From: G965261775 sp965261775
Lineage (GTDB): Bacteria; Pseudomonadota; Gammaproteobacteria; Eutrophobiales; Eutrophobiaceae
Assembly: GCA_965261775.1 (NCBI GenBank)
Contig: OZ253477.1
Coordinates: forward strand, 434,001 to 498,000
Reading direction: 5' to 3'
Length of the DNA stretch: 64,000 nucleotides
The notes under the pieces are model-generated. The model was not told where the DNA came from. It worked only from the letters and a program-made list of their open reading frames with translations, and did no database searches. Made by a program: the position numbers and the translations under genes. Shown one piece after another: positions 7,029-16,133 of the stretch (positions are counted from its first letter, which is position 1; every line of letters starts with the position of its first letter).

Positions 7029-9854
7029 CTACACCTTGTATACCTTCATCACTTCGTCGCCCAAATGATTAATGACTTTCACGGCAATCCTGCCGTTCCT
7101 GGGCTTGTCGAACGGTCGGGATATGTCGCTATTCAGTGTTTCCCATGCCTCCTGATTGATCTCCGCCTTTAGCGTGGTTTTCAGTGATTTGTAGGGATCG
7201 TTTGCGCCGAGGAAATAGGCATGCCGAACGAAAAAGCTCTCTTCGTTGTAGTCGGTGTCGATGAACCAACACGCTATCCCGTCCGCTCCATCGCTACTGA
7301 CCTCGCCAGTGTTGGGATGGAAGACATCGACGCCATTGATCCTGACCTGAATCTGGCCATCCTCCGCGTCGAGAATCTCAATATCAGGCTCACCAAAGAT
7401 TACGAACAGATTCCCCTTGCCCGTGTTTTTCAAGTCATCCGCCATGTGCAGATCGGCATTCATTCGGGCCTTCAAGACGGGAACGCGACCAAGCTTTTCG
7501 AATTCTGTTGAGTGTGCGTCGTAATTGAACGCGCAGGTAATGAGGACATCGAAATCGGCGTCCGCCGCCTCCCGGGCCGCACTCACCAGATCGGGCCGGG
7601 ATACCGTCCCAAACTCCGGGCCGATGAAGATGGCAGCCCGCTTCTCGGAATCATTTTCGTCTATATACACACCCTCTGCGAAAATCAGGTCACCCGGCCA
7701 ATGTGTTAGAGAAGTGAACTCAATCTTGTCGTCTTTATGGGCTTGTTGCACACCCGCCACCTTGAGGTTTTCCAGGATGATTTTGACAAAACACTGCTCG
7801 TCCTCGAATTCTGCCTTCCGCTGCGCCGGGTCGATCAGTTCATCATCGGCGCCGACGGTAAGCGCCCGATGCGGCGACAGGCTCTCGACGGTGAATGGCC
7901 CGGCTACCCGTACCTTTTTATTGTCTTCATAGGGCTTGTCATGGAGATATTCGAAATCGGCTTTGGCCGAGATTGAGGCGTCAATTTCCTTTTGCCGCTG
8001 GATTCGCTTCTCCCACCATGCTTTATGGGCTTGCTTTGCCTTGTCTGGCCAGTCGTCATTTGCAGATCGCGGGATTTCCCATTCCTGCCATGAACAATTA
8101 ATCGCCTTGTTGAGAGTTTCCCTCAGCGGTTCAAGCTGCTCCTGATACTCGTCCCAGATAACATCGATCTCCGCGTTGTTGGCTATTGATTTCAGTGTGA
8201 TATGCGGTACCCGCTCATAGACGAAACCGAGGCGGACATTGTTAGTCGTAGGTTTTGTGGAGGGTGCCGTCTTTGTAATTTCGGCTTCCTTTTGAACCCC
8301 ATCTTGAGAATCCGATAAGAGATAGTATGGATAGCGGGCACCCATGATTCTCGCTCTCGCCAGCGCAAGCGATACGCGCGATGTATCAATCGTAATCCAG
8401 CGGCGACCCCATTGTTCGGCGACCCAGGCCGTGGTGCCGGAACCGCAGGTGGGGTCCAGTACAAGGTCCCCGGGATCAGACGCCATAAGCAAACATCTCT
8501 GCACAACTTTGTCGCTTGTCTGCACGACATACACTTTCCCGGAAGCGCCTTGAGTATCCACCCACATATTCGAGAATTCTTGTGCCGGATAGTCGTTATG
8601 AAGGAAAAGATAAGAAAGCGATTTCTTGCCTCCAAGTATTCGGGTTGCTTTCTTTGCTCTCTCGAATCCGGTTGGGTTGGTCTTCCAACTCTTCTTAGAA
8701 GCGGGTTGAAATACCCTGCCTTTAAATTCAGCACTAAAGACACATGATTCAGTCCGTCCTGTTGATACGAAATCTAAACCACGGCAAGGTGTTTCTCCGT
8801 CAGGAATCTCCGCCCCACCAGTCGTCTCTTTTTTTGTCATTTTTCTAATTTGTCCATCATCAGAGCGAACAGACGTGAACTGGGTACCTTGACCTGTTGC
8901 CCTTGGAAACAATAGCTTTCTGTATTTGGTTTTCTTAGTGTCTCTCCCGTACCAGAGAATGTAGTCGGTCACTCCAGCAAGATACGTTGTTCCAAGCGGC
9001 ATTTTTGTTCGAAATTGTATGTTCGCTATAAAGTTTTCATCACTAAAAACCTCGTCAAGTAGAGCACGAATTCGGTGGGCGTTTTCATCGCCAATTTGAA
9101 CGAATATAGAGCCTGTCTCACTTAGTAGACCACGTGCCACAGTCAATCGATCTCGTAGGTATGTCAGATAGGAGTGGACCCCGGTCCTCCACGTGTCCCG
9201 AAAGGCTTTAACTTGCTCAGGTTCACGAGTTATGTAGGCTGCATTGCCATCTTTGACAGCAGTAGATGTCGTTGACCATTGGAAGTTAGAGTTAAATTTG
9301 ATCCCGTAAGGCGGATCAAAATAGATACACTGTACCTTTCCCCGCAAACCTTCGCGCTCTGCAAGTGACGCCATCACCTGCAGGCTGTCGCCCAGAATCA
9401 TGCGGTTTGACCAGTTCGCATCATGTTGATAAAACTCGGTCTTTGCGGCTTCGTTTGGAAGTCCGTTGAAGTTTGCAAACAGATCACTCGTGAACCCCTG
9501 AACTTCTTTTTCCGCCGCCGCTTCCGATGTTTCGGATTGTCGTCGCAAGTCGTCAATCAGCGCTTTCGGGTGGACTTTTTCCTGTATGTAAAGCGGCGGC
9601 GCATAAACCACGAGGTCAGACCAGTCCTGTTCGTCCTTGCCGCGCCAGACCAGTTGTGGATCAAGATCACGGGCTCTGTTTTCTTTTTCCTCGGCCAGAT
9701 GGCCGGCGTCGGGGCGCTCATAGGCAATGCGAATAGCGTTCTTGTCTTTTTCGGGCAGCACGGCTTCATATTCCACTGTGGGGATATTGACGCGCGAGTC
9801 ACCATTGTGAGTAAGCGATTCGACTTTTTTGGGGTAGGTTTTCTTTTTTGCCAC
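7029..9854 (-). CDS. Type III-like site-specific DNA methyltransferase (Mod)
   Basis: The 941-residue protein carries the beta-class amino-methyltransferase order: motif IV DPPY at 180-183 (in IYFDPPYGIKF) and motif I DPTCGSGTTAW near residue 465. It would transfer a methyl group from S-adenosylmethionine to adenine N6 or cytosine N4 at a specific site. It is longer than classical type III Mod proteins; the C-terminal 400 residues contain an extra region rich in FGEPDIEIL-type beta segments of unknown role. The likely restriction partner is the helicase-nuclease at 11729-14776, from which it is separated by a nuclease/ATPase gene pair. The start is ATG at 9854, 100 bases after the previous gene. 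Confidence 0.85.
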   Translation of the reverse strand: MAKKKTYPKKVESLTHNGDSRVNIPTVEYEAVLPEKDKNAIRIAYERPDAGHLAEEKENRARDLDPQLVWRGKDEQDWSDLVVYAPPLYIQEKVHPKALIDDLRRQSETSEAAAEKEVQGFTSDLFANFNGLPNEAAKTEFYQHDANWSNRMILGDSLQVMASLAEREGLRGKVQCIYFDPPYGIKFNSNFQWSTTSTAVKDGNAAYITREPEQVKAFRDTWRTGVHSYLTYLRDRLTVARGLLSETGSIFVQIGDENAHRIRALLDEVFSDENFIANIQFRTKMPLGTTYLAGVTDYILWYGRDTKKTKYRKLLFPRATGQGTQFTSVRSDDGQIRKMTKKETTGGAEIPDGETPCRGLDFVSTGRTESCVFSAEFKGRVFQPASKKSWKTNPTGFERAKKATRILGGKKSLSYLFLHNDYPAQEFSNMWVDTQGASGKVYVVQTSDKVVQRCLLMASDPGDLVLDPTCGSGTTAWVAEQWGRRWITIDTSRVSLALARARIMGARYPYYLLSDSQDGVQKEAEITKTAPSTKPTTNNVRLGFVYERVPHITLKSIANNAEIDVIWDEYQEQLEPLRETLNKAINCSWQEWEIPRSANDDWPDKAKQAHKAWWEKRIQRQKEIDASISAKADFEYLHDKPYEDNKKVRVAGPFTVESLSPHRALTVGADDELIDPAQRKAEFEDEQCFVKIILENLKVAGVQQAHKDDKIEFTSLTHWPGDLIFAEGVYIDENDSEKRAAIFIGPEFGTVSRPDLVSAAREAADADFDVLITCAFNYDAHSTEFEKLGRVPVLKARMNADLHMADDLKNTGKGNLFVIFGEPDIEILDAEDGQIQVRINGVDVFHPNTGEVSSDGADGIACWFIDTDYNEESFFVRHAYFLGANDPYKSLKTTLKAEINQEAWETLNSDISRPFDKPRNGRIAVKVINHLGDEVMKVYKV

Positions 9855-9886
9855 GTTAATTATCTATTCCTGGTTTCAGTTCGGCT

Positions 9887-9903
9887 AACAAATTTAATTT
9901 GTT
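9887..9903. repeat. 17-bp AT-rich palindrome upstream of the methyltransferase gene
   Basis: The sequence AACAAATT-T-AATTTGTT is a perfect inverted repeat around a single central base, placed 33 bases upstream of the methyltransferase start in the gap after the small nuclease gene. An operator for a dimeric regulator or a small mRNA hairpin are both possible; there is no U-tract, so it is not an intrinsic terminator. Confidence 0.4.
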
Positions 9904-9954
9904 GGCGTCAACAAAAGGGTTGGCGAGAAAAGGTCTGGTCACGATTTTCTCATG

Positions 9955-10539
9955 TTACCTTTGCCCTATCGCCTGAATAATCGCCCGCATGAGAATATTG
10001 GTCTCGTTTTTGATTTCAAAAAGGGCGTCGAAGTCCCGGCAGTTTTTTTTTCGCGTCAACCATGAAGGTGTTTTGTGTGAAGTAGGGCCTTTGCGCACCT
10101 GTTTTTTTCTTGGTTTCCAGGCAAGAATACCAACCTGGATTACAGGCATTTCCTCAAAATGCTTATGTTCCTTGAACAGAGCCATGAGCCAACACCAGAA
10201 GTGCCTGCCGTTGGCGAGTTGCTTATCAGCATAGCCTTTGTCCAAGGATTTCGCCTCCAGCGCGAAGAGATAGAGTGTTTGATGCTGTACGACTGCGACC
10301 ATGGCATCACATACTTTTGCGATATCCCTCGGTCGGGGGATGGGGTAGCCTCTAGAGAAAAATGCCAATGGTGGCTTTTGTGGATTGTCCAGCGAAAAAC
10401 CTGTGCTGTCATGGTCGGATGCCCTCAGCTTCAGGATGGTTCTATTTTTTTCTTTCACCAACCAGACTCCCTCCTTGTACTCCAAGTGATAGTCAACGCT
10501 GATGGTATTTTTAATCGTGTTAATCATCGCGTTAATCAC
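9955..10539 (-). CDS. Putative PD-(D/E)xK nuclease paired with an AAA ATPase
   Basis: I do not recognise the family of this 194-residue protein. It contains D78 (VCDAMVAVV) followed by E95-A-K97 (LYLFALEAKS), with the spacing and hydrophobic strands expected for a D...ExK nuclease core, then a helical segment rich in aromatic residues. The GTG start at 10539 lies inside the upstream ATPase gene, an 8-base overlap that implies translational coupling. An ATPase-nuclease pair placed between the modification and restriction genes of a larger cluster suggests a nested defence module or a subunit of the same complex. Function is inferred from context and motif only. Confidence 0.6.
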   Translation of the reverse strand: MINAMINTIKNTISVDYHLEYKEGVWLVKEKNRTILKLRASDHDSTGFSLDNPQKPPLAFFSRGYPIPRPRDIAKVCDAMVAVVQHQTLYLFALEAKSLDKGYADKQLANGRHFWCWLMALFKEHKHFEEMPVIQVGILAWKPRKKQVRKGPTSHKTPSWLTRKKNCRDFDALFEIKNETNILMRAIIQAIGQR

Positions 10540-11701
10540 TGTCCTGTTTCCGCTCTCTCAGGCCGTAGTAGATATCGTCGTTGACGTTGTTTAAATCGGC
10601 GATGACGTCATCAAAGGTGGTGGCATAGATACCATCATTGGGCGTTATTTCAAAAGGCTTAATGGTCCCTTTATTGAACAGGTAGGCGGCCACTTTATCG
10701 CTGGTGAGGATTTCGTCTTCGGTGTAGTTATGTTTAACCCTTAATTTCTCCGCGCCTTCCTGGCCAAGCAGAATCAGGGTATTGAGTTCGCGCACGATGT
10801 AGTCGCTGTGGGTGCTGATAACGATATGCAGTCCGGCGTTTATCAGACGGGCAAGAATGCGGGCGATTTTGCGCTGGTTTTCGGGATGGATATTGAGTTC
10901 CGGCTCATCGATCATCAGCAAGTCTCCAACCTTTGCCTGATTTTCAAGATAGAACCAGAGGCTGAAGAGGCTTTTTACCGTGCTTGACGTCATATGCAGG
11001 CCCATGCTTTGGGTGGCAATTCCATCGCGTTTTTTTTTGTAGGGCTTAAAGCTGATATTGCCGGTTTTTCCATCGACCTTATAGGCCCCTCCCGCCAGTT
11101 CTTTTTTCAGCTTTTCTGCTATCGTATGGAACTCTCCCTTCTCTTTGCGTTGAATTTCCGGCAGCCTGTTGAGCCAGTCAATATAAAGCGCTATGGGAAT
11201 AGCGTAAGGCGAACGGATCACATCTTTTAACAGTTCTTGAAGATCAATTTTTTCTCTGGAAGCATGGTGCAACAATGCAACTCGCCTTGTACTCAGTTCA
11301 CGGAAAAATAAATGCAAGCCGTTTCGCTCTGCCGGCATCAGAAACGGATTGTTCTCCCGACTATCATCGCTATCATCGAGCAACTTATCGAACTGCGCGG
11401 ATTCCATTTGCAGCTGAAATTTGGCCCCGTGCAACAGTTCGTCTGTGGTATTAAACAAGTCATTCAGGCTGCCAGAGACCCTCTTGTTAAAATTTTCCAG
11501 GGTCGGTGGCGGAGCATCTGCTGTCTCCTGGCGCTTTTCTTCTGCAAAGGCTTGCAGCCATTTTTGGCAATGGTAGAGTGAATACATTACCCAGGTTTTA
11601 CCGCTGTTGTTGGGGCCACAGAAAAGGGTCAACGGCTTTTGTGTGAATTCTCCGTCACGTACGCTCCCAAGGTTTTTGACTTTAAATTTTAGGTTTGGCA
11701 T
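10532..11701 (-). CDS. AAA family (AAA15/OLD-like) ATPase
   Basis: The 389-residue protein has Walker A CGPNNSGKT (28-36) directly after an FKVKNLGSVRDG start, then in the C-terminal third the Walker B LLMIDEPELNIHP and the switch segment HIVISTHSDYIVREL. This is the layout of SMC/ABC-like AAA15 ATPases, which typically regulate a partner nuclease in anti-phage systems. No TOPRIM domain is attached, so it is not a full OLD protein, and the partner is too small and unlike the DUF4435 protein of PARIS. It is 27 bases after the restriction-type helicase gene and coupled to the small nuclease. Confidence 0.8.
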   Translation of the reverse strand: MPNLKFKVKNLGSVRDGEFTQKPLTLFCGPNNSGKTWVMYSLYHCQKWLQAFAEEKRQETADAPPPTLENFNKRVSGSLNDLFNTTDELLHGAKFQLQMESAQFDKLLDDSDDSRENNPFLMPAERNGLHLFFRELSTRRVALLHHASREKIDLQELLKDVIRSPYAIPIALYIDWLNRLPEIQRKEKGEFHTIAEKLKKELAGGAYKVDGKTGNISFKPYKKKRDGIATQSMGLHMTSSTVKSLFSLWFYLENQAKVGDLLMIDEPELNIHPENQRKIARILARLINAGLHIVISTHSDYIVRELNTLILLGQEGAEKLRVKHNYTEDEILTSDKVAAYLFNKGTIKPFEITPNDGIYATTFDDVIADLNNVNDDIYYGLRERKQDSD

Positions 11702-11728
11702 TTTGTTTTTGCGCCTGTGTTAGTTGTG

Positions 11729-14700
11729 CTATTGCCTGGCTGTTGCTTTTTCGATGATCTGATTAAATTCAGATTCTACCTTATTTGCAAAATCCTGCTC
11801 CATCTCGAAGACATCGGTGAACTCCGCGAAGGCCCATCGTCCGTATGTTTCCAGATTGTTCACGCCCGGAATCCAGTAGGTATCCATTGTGAGCTTCTTC
11901 TCTTTGGCGTCTTCGCGCCGAAAGCCCTTGATTTCAACAATGAGATTGAGCGGGTCATCGTTGTCATCCTCGATCTGCACGATGAAGTCCGGACGGTATT
12001 TGCGTGTTTCAGGGCCATAGCGGTAGGGCACTTCCAATCCCAGATTGTGGTTCTTAACGTATGAAATGACTTGTTTATGTGCTTCAGCGACACGGCAAAA
12101 CTCGGCTTCCCAGTCACTATCCAGAATGACCCAGTTAATGTGCGATTTCTGCGGGTTCGTTTCCCATCGCTCAGTCTTCGAGGTATTGAAGTTGACGTGT
12201 ATCGTTGAACCGGTCGGGTTATACGGATCAAGCAACGCCTTGACAGGCCGATCCTTGCTTTGCTCGGCCAACGTGATGGCAGTCGTGATCCGGGAACAGG
12301 CCCTGTCGGCCAGTTCCTGATACATAAGCTGTGCTGGATAAGTGCTGCCCTTACAAACGAGATAATCATCCAGCCACTGTTTCGTAATCCGTTTCAGTTG
12401 TCCAAACAGGTGGAGCTTTGGTTCTTTGTCCGGATCACGCCATTTCGTGTAGAGCAATCGATGGGTAAGATGAAATAGCAGCGTCGAATGACGCAGATCA
12501 CCTGTATGAACCAGGTTGAGGTCAACGGCTTCACCAATAATACCTGCATTGTGCGTAATTGATGGGCCGACCAGGTCCGGCGTCAACTCCAGTACGGAGT
12601 CGGCGCTGAACCTGGCGGTTAGTCTTTCTTCCGGTAATTCCACACGGTATCCGGTGACACGCGGGAAGCGTATTTCCAGGGCGTCGCGCTCAGGCCGGAC
12701 CGCCTTTACATGGATCGTCTCACGCGGTGGCAGCGGTGGGGCAACAACGGGTTTTGCGGTGAAGTCAAAGGGGATGCCCAAAACATCGGCATATTCAACA
12801 TTGAAACGATTTTCTTCGTTGAGTTCATAGGACTGTCGCCGCAACGCACGACCAATGACTTGCTCACAGAGCAATTGCGTACCAAAAGCGCGAACTCCCA
12901 ACACGTGGGTGACGGTGTTGGCATCCCAGCCCTCGGTGAGCATTGAAACGGAGACAACGCAACGGATGTTTCCGCCGAGAGCGTCATATTTGCCGACCGT
13001 GTTCATGACTTCTCTTAAGAGGTCTTGATCGGTCAGGTTTTCCGCCTGGCGTTGATCCCCGGTTCGCTGAATGATTTCGCGCCGATACCGCTCGATCTCA
13101 TCATCGGCCATCTCACGGAAGTTCTTATCAAGGGCATCCCCTGACTCCAACTGCTCGCTATCGATCAGCAGAGTATTCGGTCTGGATAACGGGTTACCGT
13201 AGTCGTCAAAGTTTCGAAACAGACTGAGCCTGCCGTTTTCCAGTTTCGTAGAGCCATCTTCGTTTTCGCGATGAAAACCGGAGATATAGTCATAAACCAG
13301 CTTAGATGTTGATGTGTTATTACAAACAACGATGAAACAAGGCGGCACCTTTATGCCTTCGTTCTTCCAAAGTTCGAAGGTCTTCTTGTAGTGACCGTAT
13401 AGCGCTTCCAATGCGGTCTGCAATTCAACAGGAATACTGAGAGGATCGAGTTTCGCCGCTTTGCCCCGGCCTTTTTTCGGCATCTTTGTGCTGATGTGTT
13501 TCCACAGGTCGCGGAACTTGGGCATTTCCGCGCCGGGAATATTGTCTGCCACAGGAACACGCGGCAGTTTTACTATGCCGCACTCAATCGCGTCCATGAG
13601 CGAAAAATCGCTCATTGTCCACGGAAACAGAGTTCCCTCGGCGTAGCCGGATCCACTGAGAAAAAATGGTGTTGCCGATAGATCAACAACCTGGGTTATC
13701 CCGATTTTCCTGGCAACGATTTCCAGCCCGGAAATCCAAAGGCGAGCCGCCTCACGATTGCTTTCCGCTTCCTTCTTTTCATCCCCCCTTAGATCGCCTT
13801 CTTCATCTTCTCCGGGGGGCTTTTCCCGGTAGCAATGGTGGGCTTCGTCATTTAGCACCATAAGGTTCTTCAGTCCCATCAACTCGGGTATGACGCGCCG
13901 GAGCATCTGGCCTTCGGTCTCCAGCGTATTCAGGTCTTCGCCGCGCTTGCCCTTGAGCAAGGCACGTCCCCCTTTTGAAATATCAATACGCTCTCGAAGC
14001 TTAAATGCGTGATAGTTCGTAATGACGATTTTGGCGCGCTCCAAATCAGCCAACATGTCGTTGGGAACTATTTCGCGATTTTGATAGTAGCTATCCGGGT
14101 CGTTTGGCTGGAGAACCCGCAAACGGTCTTTAATCGTTAAACCCGGCGCAACGACCAGGAAACCTCTCGTGAATTTCTTGCTGCCCGGCTGGCGCACAGC
14201 ATTAATCGTTTGCCAGGCAATGAGCATTGACATAACGGTTGTCTTCCCGGCACCGGTTGCAAGCTTTAGGGCAAGCCGCTGCAAGCCGGGGTTGGCCTCC
14301 GCGTTTGCCTCCTTTAAATAGTCGAGGAACCGCTTGCCTTTTTTGCCTGCCTTAGGTGCAACTTCCGTGAGCCAAATGGTCACTTCCACGGCTTCAATCT
14401 GGCAAAAGAACGGGCGAATACCATTGAATTCATAGTGCCGCCAGTGCTGAAGCAATCTAGCCGTATCAGGGGTCACCATCCAGTCGCGCTCGTTCGGCAA
14501 CTTCCGCCAGACGTCTACGCTACCGCGAAGCTCGTTGATAAATGAGATTGGATCATACTTCTGACTGCCATCCCCCAGTCCGAGGCTTTCATCAAATAAT
14601 TTTTGAGAACCGGTGTCCTTGCGCTTTTTCGGCTTGGGGATTGGCGTAATGAACTCCGCTTTTCGGCGAGAAGGGACGATATTTTGCGTTGGTAGCCCAT

Positions 14701-14776
14701 TGACCAGTTCCCAATGCGCGGACGGATACTCATAGGGCGAATTCAGTATCGGTTTTTTGAAAAATGCGTCACTCAT
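11729..14776 (-). CDS. Type III-like restriction enzyme (DEAD/DEAH helicase plus PD-(D/E)xK nuclease)
   Basis: The 1015-residue protein has a superfamily 2 helicase core: LKLATGAGKTT (171-180) as Walker A, NDEAHH near 308 as motif II, VDLSATPF as motif III, and LLCEQVIGRALRR as motif VI. Near residue 940 YRPDFIVQIEDD followed by LIVEIKGF gives the D...ExK pattern of an endonuclease domain. Proteins of this build act as Res subunits that translocate on DNA and cut unmodified targets. This is the first gene of the long minus-strand cluster, preceded by a 427-base gap with the 155-bp repeat. The protein resembles what databases call BPTD_3080-type restriction endonucleases; that name is from memory. 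Confidence 0.85.
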   Translation of the reverse strand: MSDAFFKKPILNSPYEYPSAHWELVNGLPTQNIVPSRRKAEFITPIPKPKKRKDTGSQKLFDESLGLGDGSQKYDPISFINELRGSVDVWRKLPNERDWMVTPDTARLLQHWRHYEFNGIRPFFCQIEAVEVTIWLTEVAPKAGKKGKRFLDYLKEANAEANPGLQRLALKLATGAGKTTVMSMLIAWQTINAVRQPGSKKFTRGFLVVAPGLTIKDRLRVLQPNDPDSYYQNREIVPNDMLADLERAKIVITNYHAFKLRERIDISKGGRALLKGKRGEDLNTLETEGQMLRRVIPELMGLKNLMVLNDEAHHCYREKPPGEDEEGDLRGDEKKEAESNREAARLWISGLEIVARKIGITQVVDLSATPFFLSGSGYAEGTLFPWTMSDFSLMDAIECGIVKLPRVPVADNIPGAEMPKFRDLWKHISTKMPKKGRGKAAKLDPLSIPVELQTALEALYGHYKKTFELWKNEGIKVPPCFIVVCNNTSTSKLVYDYISGFHRENEDGSTKLENGRLSLFRNFDDYGNPLSRPNTLLIDSEQLESGDALDKNFREMADDEIERYRREIIQRTGDQRQAENLTDQDLLREVMNTVGKYDALGGNIRCVVSVSMLTEGWDANTVTHVLGVRAFGTQLLCEQVIGRALRRQSYELNEENRFNVEYADVLGIPFDFTAKPVVAPPLPPRETIHVKAVRPERDALEIRFPRVTGYRVELPEERLTARFSADSVLELTPDLVGPSITHNAGIIGEAVDLNLVHTGDLRHSTLLFHLTHRLLYTKWRDPDKEPKLHLFGQLKRITKQWLDDYLVCKGSTYPAQLMYQELADRACSRITTAITLAEQSKDRPVKALLDPYNPTGSTIHVNFNTSKTERWETNPQKSHINWVILDSDWEAEFCRVAEAHKQVISYVKNHNLGLEVPYRYGPETRKYRPDFIVQIEDDNDDPLNLIVEIKGFRREDAKEKKLTMDTYWIPGVNNLETYGRWAFAEFTDVFEMEQDFANKVESEFNQIIEKATARQ

Positions 14777-15203
14777 ATTCTGTTCAACGGCCCTAATCCC
14801 CTTGAGAGAATAAAGGAAAATTGCAGGATCGACAACCGGAAACTTATATTGGATCAGCTATTTACCGGATTGATTGAAGGCTATGCACAAAGAAATAGTC
14901 CGAATGTTTATCGCGCATCGCATCCAAAGACTTTCCCTGGTCGTCACCACGGGTGAAACAGTGGTCGGGGTTGAGCGATGAAACGCTCACGGCGTCCAGT
15001 CACGCACGGGTTGGTTGCCACTGAACAGCGATCCGTTCACGGCCAAACGGCAGACGGTTGGCGAATGGTTCAGTCCGGATGGAGAGGTATTAATGCCCTT
15101 GCCGGAAATTGTCGAAGAAACGCACAGGCATCCATTGAGAATATTCAGGATGAAGTGGTTGCAAGGGCGACATGCTATTGAGTTATTTTTACAAAAGTAC
15201 AGA
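14777..15203. other. Gap between the restriction cluster and the Ssp cluster; holds a long repeat
   Basis: These 427 bases contain the left copy of a 155-bp direct repeat (14922-15074). Short plus-strand frames cross it (14714-14956 and 15015-15266). One of them reads plausibly as protein in its middle part (TVGEWFSPDGEVLMPLPEIV), so decayed coding sequence is possible, but I cannot name it. The promoter for the restriction cluster should lie at 14777-14920; no clear consensus boxes were found. Confidence 0.45.
14922..15074. repeat. Left copy of a ~155-bp direct repeat bracketing the Ssp cluster
   Basis: The block from atccaaagact to ggttcagt is repeated at 26421-26577 in the same orientation with high identity: long exact runs such as cctggtcgtcaccacgggtg and the following 40 or so bases are shared, with a few small insertions in the second half. 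It includes a small stem (GAGCG, six-base loop, CGCTC). The copies enclose precisely the sspA-H genes. Confidence 0.75.
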
Positions 15204-16130
15204 TCAGCGAGAGGAAATTTCTTTTCCCTTTACGAGAGCTTCCTGTACGGTCTCTACTCGGTATGAATCCCCGAAAAAATGAATTAGCCATAGCTTTAGA
15301 ATGCGCCATGTGTGCCGGGCGGATGTCACGTCAATATCCAGCCTGTCTGAAAGAAACTGGTGTGCTTGCAAATCAGTAACGCCAGTTGACGCCAAGCTAT
15401 CTATTTCAGAGATAAACGGCATCTGCCTGAGAATTCCTGATACATAGGCCTCAAATAGTACTTGATCAAGACCAGGGGGTGGAGAAAGCGCAGCGAGATC
15501 ATTTTGCGCGGCGTCATGGGCACTCGTCACTATTGAGCCAGCTCCGGCCCCTTGATAGATTTCCCAAAGCCTGTCTGGTATGGGGCAGGTTGGAACCCAA
15601 AGAGCATTTTTCTCTTCCGATCCCTCTACTTCTGGTGAAGAGAATACAGGCTTCTGAATTCGGTCCGCTTCTGCAAGAAGCCGATCTCTCAATTTTTTTG
15701 TCGCAGTTACCGATGATTCCAATAATGCCGCCTCCCAATCAGATAATCCTGGGAAATCAACTGGCAACGAAACAAGCAATTCCACGTTTGCCGGTGTATG
15801 CCACCCTAATCCACGGTCTGTGAGATTCGCTGATCCCACGAGGCATTGATTGGTATTCGAATAGTATTTCGCATGAAGATGTGGATGCACGCGAAGCTCA
15901 CCACCTTTAAGATTTGTAACGTCTTCGAATATCTCAATATCGCAAACCCCCGAAGCAATGTCCTCTGGAAGCCAGCGTGTGATACAAACGAACTCGGTAA
16001 TATTATCGGGAACATGAGAAATCAAAGAACGAAGTGAATGCGACTTGATATAGGGGGCGGCAATGATAATTCTGTCGCTAGATGATCGCACAAGATCAAT
16101 AACGCCTTTTCCTGGGGCAACAACCGGCAT
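15204..16130 (-). CDS. sspH: SspH-like phospholipase D-family nuclease
   Basis: The 308-residue protein has one HKD motif: HLHAKYYSNTNQCLVGSANL (about residues 82-101), with the His-x-Lys pair and the downstream Gly-Ser-x-Asn typical of PLD-family nucleases. The N-terminal half is PLD-like (IIAAPYIKSHSLRSLI before it) and the C-terminal half is helical. It lies 3 bases after the GHKL ATPase gene, as the last gene of the sspFGH group. SspFGH damages DNA that lacks phosphorothioate and suppresses phage replication; a PLD nuclease would be the natural cutter. A single HKD suggests a dimer. Gene name follows the order known for sspBCD-sspFGH cassettes. Confidence 0.75.
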   Translation of the reverse strand: MPVVAPGKGVIDLVRSSSDRIIIAAPYIKSHSLRSLISHVPDNITEFVCITRWLPEDIASGVCDIEIFEDVTNLKGGELRVHPHLHAKYYSNTNQCLVGSANLTDRGLGWHTPANVELLVSLPVDFPGLSDWEAALLESSVTATKKLRDRLLAEADRIQKPVFSSPEVEGSEEKNALWVPTCPIPDRLWEIYQGAGAGSIVTSAHDAAQNDLAALSPPPGLDQVLFEAYVSGILRQMPFISEIDSLASTGVTDLQAHQFLSDRLDIDVTSARHTWRILKLWLIHFFGDSYRVETVQEALVKGKEISSR

Positions 16131-16133
16131 GTT

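Noticed and set aside
9955..11701. PARIS (AriA-AriB) system
   Set aside because: The partner of the ATPase is 194 residues with a D...ExK pattern and has no TOPRIM/DUF4435 features.
7029..14776. DISARM or classical type I restriction system
   Set aside because: No DUF1998 (DrmB), no specificity subunit HsdS and no HsdM/HsdR pair is present.
14714..15266. Plus-strand frames across the gap before the Ssp locus
   Set aside because: They overlap the repeat and the ends of flanking genes. One reads partly like protein, but there is no recognisable family or ribosome site, so I list the region only as intergenic.
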